Assembly: GCA_022592445.1 (NCBI GenBank)
Contig: JABYQR010000017.1
Coordinates: forward strand, 186,001-250,000
DNA length: 64,000 nucleotides
Direction: 5' to 3'
Source: Cytidiella melzeri
Taxonomy: Eukaryota > Basidiomycota > Agaricomycetes > Polyporales > Irpicaceae
Part shown: piece by piece, positions 56,868 through 64,000 of the stretch
Layout: the number at the start of each line of letters is the position of its first letter
How positions within the stretch are numbered: position 1 is the stretch's first letter
The notes under the pieces: generated by a model
Seen by the model: the letters and a program-made list of their open reading frames with translations, nothing else
What the model was told of the DNA's origin: nothing
Database searches by the model: none
Translations under genes and position numbers: made by a program

Positions 56868-57316
56868 TTGTCCTGGATGTCCAGTAGCTTCTAATTTGGC
56901 ATTTCGCTTTCATTTTTTCGATAAGGAAGTTTTTCAGATCGTATGGACTGGATAATGTAGACCTTACACCGATCTTAAACACACAGCTGTATCTATACGC
57001 TCATTCCGCTTGCTCGTTATATCTATGATAATTTCGCCTTAAGCTCCTGCATGGAAGCCGGTAAAGTGGTATGTAGGCCAGAATCATCATCAGTTTTCCG
57101 TGTCTGCTTTGCTGAGCGGATCTTGAGCGTGAATCGCTCGCCTATAAGCGGAAATTCTGTCCTTGCAACGTTTGGCAGCTTCCGTGCCGTCCATGTTTCC
57201 CTATTCGTTGGCCACCGCTACGAATGGCACTGTAGAGCGACTACCATCTACTCATTATCCACTCTCATGAACCACCTCTATTATCGTCCTTGAAAATCTC
57301 AAAAGTTGGCGCACTG
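56868..57316. other. Intergenic spacer
   Basis: Upstream DNA of the biotin gene; no gene seen. Confidence 0.3.
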
Positions 57317-60119
57317 ATGTCCTTGCTCTTCAGTCATTTGCGCGTTCACCAAATCTTTGGGGCAAACACAGACATTGGGAAGACTGTCATTACATCCGCT
57401 CTTGCACGCGCATCCGCCGCGCAGGGTAGAGAAACTTTCTACCTGAAACCAGCTAGCACTGGTCCTCTCAGTGATGCCGACGACGAGTCAGTATTCTCGT
57501 GGCCAGTACTTCTAACTCATGCTCAGACCAGTTGACCTTTTGGAGTAGATATATAAAACGGTATGCAGGAGAACATCGAAACAAGATCAACGCGCATTGT
57601 TTGTATCGCTACAATGACCCCGTGAGCCCTCATTCGGCGGCACAGTTGGCACAAGTAGACTCGAGCGACGCAGTCAGTCTCTGTTTTCCAGCTTGAAACT
57701 CACGGGCCTGACTGCTTTCCAACACAGACTCCTGCTATTCCTTCAGATGAGACCTTTGTTGGAGCAATAGCTGCTTACATACGCCAATGCGCGAAACGCG
57801 CTAGTGGCACCGGACACATGTACGTTGAAACTGCTGGAGGTAAGGAAGTCGGTTGTTAGTGAGATCAGGATCAAATGTGCAAGGATGAATTTGCTGTAAA
57901 CACCTCCAAGAGATGACCCGACCGAGCTGACTTGGACTACTATAGGTGTCCATAGCCCCACATTGTCTGGCACAACACAGGTGGACAGCTACCGTCCTCT
58001 GCACTTGCCAACTATTCTCATTGCCGACTCTCGATTGGGAGGAATTTCTGCCACTATATCGGCCTATGAGTCACTCACTCTGCGAGGATACGACATCGAC
58101 GCTGTTCTGCTCTTTCGCGAAGATTATTACCGCAACTGGGAGTATCTACAGTCGTACTTTGGCGAGCGCGACTTGAGGGTCGGCGCACTGGCCGTCCCTC
58201 CGGAGAAACATGTCGATCCCGCCGTAAACTTCACCCAGACGGATGGATACTACCAGAAGCTCTTGTCCTCAGAGCACGGCGGAGTTCTTACTGACGTCCT
58301 CTCTCACCTCGACGAGCGTCATGCCAAACGGATCGAGGAGCTACGCTCAATGCCCCGTAGGGCAATGGATACCATCTGGTGGCCATTCGTCCAACATGGG
58401 CTTGTCAAAACCGAGCAAGACGTCAATGTGATCGATAGCGCGCACGGAGACGTCTTCTCGGTTTTGGGCCCTTCTCCAGACGTCCAGGCGACCCCCACCA
58501 CTTCGCTTCTGCAGCCTCAGTTTGATGGTTCTGCCTCTTGGTGGACGCAGGCTCTCGGACATGCAAATCCTTCACTTACACTCGCGGCGGCTAGAGCGGC
58601 AGGACGATACGGACATGTCATGTTCCCTCAGGGTATCCACGCGCCAGCACTCCAGCTTGCGGAACGACTCGTAAAGACCGGCCCTGGCAAAGGATGGGCG
58701 TCTCGCGCCTTTTTCTCCGACGACGGTTCGACGGGAATGGAGGTTGCGTTGAAGATGGCACTGAGGGCTTTCGCCGTCCGTGAAAGCGGTGGCCTTGGCA
58801 GCGGGCGGGAACGGCAGAAAAGAAGAGACCTAGGGATCCTTGGCTTGAAGGGGAGCTATCATGGAGACACGATTGGAGCTATGGACGCGTGTGAGGAGGG
58901 CGTGTACACATGCGAATGGCACGAAGCAAAAGGGTTTTGGTTCGATCCGCCAACGGTGTCGATACGGAAAGGGAAGCTGGTGATATCCCTTCCGCCCGCC
59001 ATCGCCTCCGAGACAAATGACGGAAAAGCAGATGTCATCGCGGGTACGGTGGACTTTGCATACGACGTCGAGCGTCGCCTTGGCACAGACCTTGCTGGCG
59101 TTTACAGACGATACATCTCAAGCACCCTGCAGAAGCTCTCTCAGTCTGGCATGCCGAAGCTGGCTGCACTTGTGCTAGAACCGGTACGCCGCTCTAACTC
59201 CACCAGCCCACATAGCTCGCACAAGCTTACTGCATATTCACATATCAGATAGCGATGGGCGCTGGGGGCATGATCTTTGTCGATCCTCTCTTCCAAAGAG
59301 TATTGGTCGACGTCGTCCGGTCCCACGATACTCTTCGTGCTCCTGGAGATTGGCGAGGGCTTCCCGTCATCTTTGACGAGGTATTCATCGGCTTGTATCG
59401 GCTCGGCTTGGAGAGCGCAACAAGTGTGTTAGGAGTGACCCCCGATATCTCTGTGCACGCGAAGATCCTCACCGGAGGTCTCGTGCCGTTGGCGATCACC
59501 ATGGCATCTGAGTCCATCTTCGAGGCATTTCGGAGCGAGAAGAAAGTAGATGCTCTTCTACATGGACACAGTTACACTGCATACCCTGTCGGATGTGAAG
59601 TGGCCAACGAAACACTGTCGCTGATTGACAGGCTGTCGAAGAGCGAAGCCTGGACTGAAGCTAAGACAAAATGGCAAGCTCGCGAACGTAGGCTGGACAC
59701 GCAAACCGCGGCGACAGGTATGTGGAGCTTCTGGGACCCCGGATTTGTGAATGCTTTGTCGCATTCACACGCAGTCGGAGAAGTTATGGCCCTCGGAACA
59801 GTGTTGTCATTCAAAGTCTTGGATGAAGCCGGCGGTGAGCAAGAATTTCTTGGTGACAACCAAGGCCAGCTAAGTCACTCATGTTCATACCACAGGCTAC
59901 CAATCACATTCTGCCCAAACCATTCTCGAGTCTATCAAGTATGCTCCTACAGACAGCAACGAGGCATCGCCAATTCCAGGAGGTGCACCATACGGTATCA
60001 ATTACCGCACCCTTGGAAATGTGGCTTACTTTATGCTCAACTTGAACACGTCTCCAGAACTAGTGCGCTCGGTGGAAAACAGAATTTGGAGAGCATTGGA
60101 AGCACATCGCCATCGTTGA
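57317..60119 (+). CDS. bioDA: Bifunctional dethiobiotin synthetase / DAPA aminotransferase
   Basis: Exons 57317-57486, 57549-57672, 57728-57839, 57946-59183, 59249-59834, 59896-60119; 817 aa. Catalyses the two middle steps of biotin synthesis: amination of KAPA to DAPA, then ring closure to dethiobiotin. N-terminal BioD domain: P-loop GANTDIGKT (residues 15-23), LKPASTGP, NDPVSPH, ETAGGVHSPTLSG and ADSRLGGISAT. C-terminal BioA domain (about 330-817): SWWTQALGHANP, GRYGHVMFP, FFSDDGSTGMEVALKMA, KGSYHGDTIGAMD, VIFDEVFIGLYR and the PLP lysine in HAKILTGGLVPLA (K620). The fusion is the usual form in fungi and plants. Introns 1 and 2 have GTCAGT donors. It converges on the oxalate decarboxylase gene with 105 bp between stops. 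Confidence 0.95.
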
Positions 60120-60224
60120 ATTTAGCACCGTTCTTCGTATATTACATAAAATTACACCATGCTCGAACACCATCACGCAAGAATTGCCACAAAGGTCCTT
60201 CCAAGTCTTACTCTAAACAATAAT

Positions 60225-62477
60225 CTAGCTCGAGACTGGCCCAACCGCCGTCTGCTTCGTCTTGTTTAAATTAGCGATGGTTTCGTCATCCAATTGTAGG
60301 TGAGCTTTAACCAATTGTGGGGGTGTCAGAGCCAGCCACTACGAACATGATGTTAGCCTGTTGTTGCGTGACTGGATGACCTGAGACAGTTTACCTGCTG
60401 CAAACTGACATCTTGGAATTTGTCTACAGCTTTGTCAGCAGGCTGAATGCGACCAGGACGAATAGGCCATACCAGATTTGAAGATTTCCAAGAACCTTAG
60501 GGGTGTGGTTCCCGTGTTCTCAACAAAGTGCCCTGTGGTCATGACGATTGGCATAGTCGTTGAGCTCAGAGAGAACACTGCTTACCAAACGAAGCCGGGA
60601 CGTAACCTATAGCAGAACGTATTTAGCACATTGTCCATTGTATACAGGCGTATCACCTACCCACGTCACCAGGCTGAAGAATAACAACCTCGAATTTAGT
60701 TGATACTAGCGTAGAACGAAGTAGAATCCATACCTGGAAATTGAATGTGCGGGACGAGGAAGAGGCTGCAAACAGGGTCACACGTCCAGTTCCCTCACTG
60801 CAGCGTCCATCAGTCCGCGTAAGAACAGCAGCATGGACTAACATACATAAAATAACTCCATTCGTCTTGGGTCGGGTGCCACTGCAATCAGTCGTGAGAT
60901 GGGCGATAATCCCGATCCGGCACAGATTGACCTACATGCATCTCTCTATACAGAAGCAGCTGTCAGCGACATCCGTAGACTGCAGATTGCAATTGGCGTA
61001 CCTAATACCTCCCGGCTGCACAACTACCTCTGCGGCAGCAATGGTAGTGGCGATTTTGAATGTTGACGAATCGACGATCCTGACTGACCCACCAGACAGA
61101 GGCGTTACAGGTACTTGTGAGAAGGCAAAGGAGTATGGCAAGGGAGCTGTTCCTTGGGGACTCGTTGGTGCGACGGCATCGTCTGCGGGAGGAGCTGTAC
61201 GTTGGTTGTCAATAACTAGTGCATGCTCCTTGGATATTGGTCTTACTGCCTGGAAAGATGTACAGTTCTTGCCCTGGTATCTTCGAAAATGCCGATATCT
61301 GACTTTGGAAGTTCTTCGCAATGACTTCTTTCGGCACGTGGGCAAGCCAATCGGTCAGCTGGATAAACAAATGTGGTATTGGCTAATCGGCTCTGTTTCA
61401 TGAGATGCACGGACACACTGACCAAGAATGTGGAGTCTTCGCTGAAGGACCCGTCGTCAAACACGAGCAAAAATTCAGCACCTTGAGGGTTGTCTGCAGT
61501 TGCTTGAAGGGAATGAGGTACACCGGCGGGGAAGTACCATACGTCAGACGTGTTCTAAGGACAGGTTTAGACACATGTCGTGAGAAACCAAGACTGTGCT
61601 CTTACCACCGTGGAAAGGAAGTTTTGTCCATCGGCATTAACGACAGATATCTGGACGCTCCCTTGCAATACAAACGCCCACTGCATGACGACCGATAAAT
61701 TAGAGACGGTACGAAGGAGTTCGATAAAAGGATAGCAAACCTCTGCAGTCTTATGCCAATGCAATTCTCTGTAATGATAGTTAGCTTCGCATGGTCGCTG
61801 TGGCTCCTCTACATGCGAAACATACCGAATAGAGCCCGCTTCCAGTCGCATATTAACCCCAGCCATTTCTACGCCCCGGTGAGCTTTGTGTAGTCAAATA
61901 ACGGAACATGTACTGACCAGTAGCCATTGGCAATACGGCAACTGGCAAAAATAAACGACTGAGATGACGAGCTTCGAGATAAATACGCTACTACCAACCA
62001 TTCTGTTGTCTGGCCCACCCTCCCGTTTGTAGACGGTTGTGACTTAAACTGAATGGCCACTTGGCATTACCGCTACCGATTGTATGGATCAGCCAATGCT
62101 CAATATACCAAGGTGGTCTGGTTTACTTACACGGTTCCCGAGTCTGTTGTAGGAGGCGCTAGTATGTCCGCATTCTGGAGATCCATAGGCACATTCTGCG
62201 GCCCAATGACATTGGCTCCAAGTGAGCCTCGGATAGCTTCCGGTGTGACGTTGGAATCGGGGAGCCATAATATATCATTGGGGTTATCGCTCGCGGGTGC
62301 TACAGTGGCACCTGGCTGCGATGTCTCCAGAGACGATGAAGGTACTTGCGGACTAAAAGAAGAAACCAACGAAGTCGGCGCAGCTCCAGCGGCACTGCTG
62401 CCACCCGCAGGGGCAGCGGTGACAAACACTGCGGCGGCGAGGAAGGCACAGAATACTCTGCTTGTGAAGTGAGACAT
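60225..62477 (-). CDS. Oxalate decarboxylase (bicupin), secreted
   Basis: Seventeen minus-strand exons: 62131-62477, 61999-62072, 61918-61941, 61826-61868, 61741-61768, 61606-61680, 61423-61554, 61247-61358, 61002-61194, 60936-60945, 60847-60881, 60734-60797, 60661-60673, 60586-60606, 60473-60532, 60395-60423, 60225-60338; 457 aa. Converts oxalate to formate and CO2, part of oxalate control in wood- and litter-rotting fungi. Signal peptide [18 protein letters not shown]. First manganese cupin: [36 protein letters not shown] (lid region). Second: [32 protein letters not shown]. Ser/Pro-rich linker (about residues 20-80) after the signal. Exons of 10, 13, 21, 24, 28 and 29 nt occur, the 10-nt one coding Glu-Met-His of the second metal site. 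Confidence 0.93.
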
Positions 62478-64000
62478 AGGGGACAGTGTTGCACCAAAGT
62501 GGTATGGATATATCACATCTCTTGCGTCTATATGCCTGGCAAAGTCGCGTATAACAGCCTACAACAAGGCGGGAGCTTTACCATTACTGTTACGACGGCT
62601 AGAGCGCGATGAGAAAGAACTTACAGAAAGGACGAAGTTCAGATCATGTCTGTCTGAGAGAAGGTTCAACTATCCGATATCGGCAACTTCAACAGCTTGC
62701 GAAGCTGTCATAAGACCTAAATATTTCAGGCAGTTCGATTGATCCAAAGATGCGTACACGCCTCCAGAGTGTAGAGGGTTCGTCACTCGTTGTGAGAACA
62801 AGCGGTACTCGGCAGACAAGGGAAGATTGAGCGAGTATTGCGTATTCTTCGTTAGGACGCGTGACTGGTAAGGTGGGTTGCACAGGCCATTTTTGAGTAA
62901 CAACAATCTCCGTCAGAGCAGAAGCAGCAATTAGGAAACGGGAAGGGCTGTAATCACTTTGAGGCAATTGGTTGGGATGAGTTGACGGAACGGAACGACA
63001 ACAGCGCTACGTACCTCCTTCGTCGGACTGTCATGACCAAGGTGATCAAGCAATGATTCTCGCACTTCGGTACCATTTGTTTCGCAGCCTATTATGGGAG
63101 CAACGCTGCACAACTGCCAAAGCTGAAGCATTGAAGCTCCCAAGTGCATTGCATGCAAGTCAGCACTTGTCGAGGAGTCGCGTGTAGAGACGTAGGCCTG
63201 CATAGACTCGGAGCCGTCGACCCGCGTGGCATGTATGCCGTAGGTGATGGCTTTGTACAGGCGAATTCAAGCACAATTAACGCGCCAATGCCTGAAAGTA
63301 GAGTTATTTCAGCTACTTTACTTTCCAACACGGTAGCTGAGAGCTAATTATAGAACGACAAACCTGTGAGATCCTTCACAAATCCAGAGCACCTGACGGC
63401 TGAAAGTGATGAACAAGGTGAGCCCCCTCACACGACCTATTGGTTGCTTCTCATGACACAGGCCGTAGAGCACGGGCTGGTTTGAGCATATTCACTAATG
63501 ACACAACAATGTCGGCGTCGAATTCAGCGGACTCGCATTTGTTTTGTACACGACAGCCGTCATGTGTACGGAGAGTATGGGTTCTTTCTGTACGGGTGGT
63601 GTGAGTAGATTCAGCTTCTTATAGCTAGGACATGACGACAGTACCTCAGTGCCGAACACTGCCTGCCGCTTTGCCACCAGCAAAGCAATTGAATCCAGCC
63701 GGGATAGACATGGGATAGATGGCACTGTGAGTCCCTGAGCTGCTTGTGTACCTAACTGCGATGGGACTAAAGCGAGCTAAAGTTCAAGATCATCAGCTTC
63801 AAGAAGCAGTCAACGAACACAGCTCGGCTGGTTACCACACCTGTGAATCCATCCCATTTCCGACAAGAGAGATCCCGTCGGACGAGCGATTTGGTATCTT
63901 GGGCACTTCATTCCGGGGATTGTAGGAAATACCGAGGGTGACCAAGCTGGTGTGGTTCCCACAGGTGTACCTATGTATACTAGTGATATTCGCGGGGTTT
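62478..64000. other. Unresolved region at window end
   Basis: Minus-strand frames between 62,640 and 63,730 include hydrophobic stretches (for example SGIGALIVLEFACT near 63,250-63,300) and could be exons of a multi-exon gene running leftward from beyond the window, but I could not chain them with confidence. The 5' flank of the oxalate decarboxylase gene is included. Confidence 0.3.

Noticed and set aside
61292..61330. Extra intron (GTCAGA to ACCAG) in oxalate decarboxylase exon 8
   Set aside because: Reading straight through gives the family-like [22 protein letters not shown] sequence; removing it deletes conserved residues.

Overview
The window looks like nuclear DNA of a basidiomycete fungus, most likely an agaricomycete. 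Genes are dense and on both strands, split by many introns of about 45-70 bp, with very small exons in places, and oxalate decarboxylase and germin-like cupin genes are present. No tRNA, rRNA or CRISPR array was found. Gene models below were spliced by hand from reading frame, GT-AG (or GC-AG) borders and family conservation; every spliced model is a whole number of codons.

Region 1 (1-13,000) is repeat-rich: a decayed LTR (family B), an inverted solo LTR (family A), a full-length but frame-broken chromodomain-type Ty3/Gypsy element (1945-9753), a hAT transposase scrap and minisatellite-like DNA. Region 2 (13,000-22,800) holds a small unknown gene, a bioF-like gene, POP5, VTC4 (polyphosphate polymerase), COA6 and a Pro/Ser-rich unknown gene. 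Region 3 (22,800-31,300) is a second repeat block: a 441-bp miniature LTR element (TRIM) with identical LTRs and a perfect target duplication, and a young minus-strand Ty3/Gypsy element with identical 239-bp LTRs and one intact gag-pol frame. Region 4 (31,370-62,480) is housekeeping: AP-3 beta, CWH43, eEF1B gamma, SAF4-like splicing factor, pICln-like Sm assembly factor, Nup159/Nup214-like nucleoporin, inositol-polyphosphate 5-phosphatase, SH3 protein, membrane-anchored cupin, bifunctional biotin enzyme BioDA and oxalate decarboxylase. The last 1.5 kb is unresolved.

The most striking signals are in the small repeats. Two LTR elements (family A and the TRIM) carry just inside the 5' LTR a 10-12 nt sequence complementary to a site 28-35 nt downstream of the LTR TATA box, the layout expected for Tf1/sushi-type self-priming; family B carries the same leader. 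Families A and B also carry a candidate intron in the leader, bounded by 20-21 bp direct repeats, and the inverted family A copy lacks exactly that segment. Functional links among genes: BioF and BioDA belong to one pathway (biotin) 42 kb apart; SAF4 and pICln share a divergent promoter and both serve splicing; VTC4 has a CACGTG palindrome in its upstream region, fitting phosphate control.
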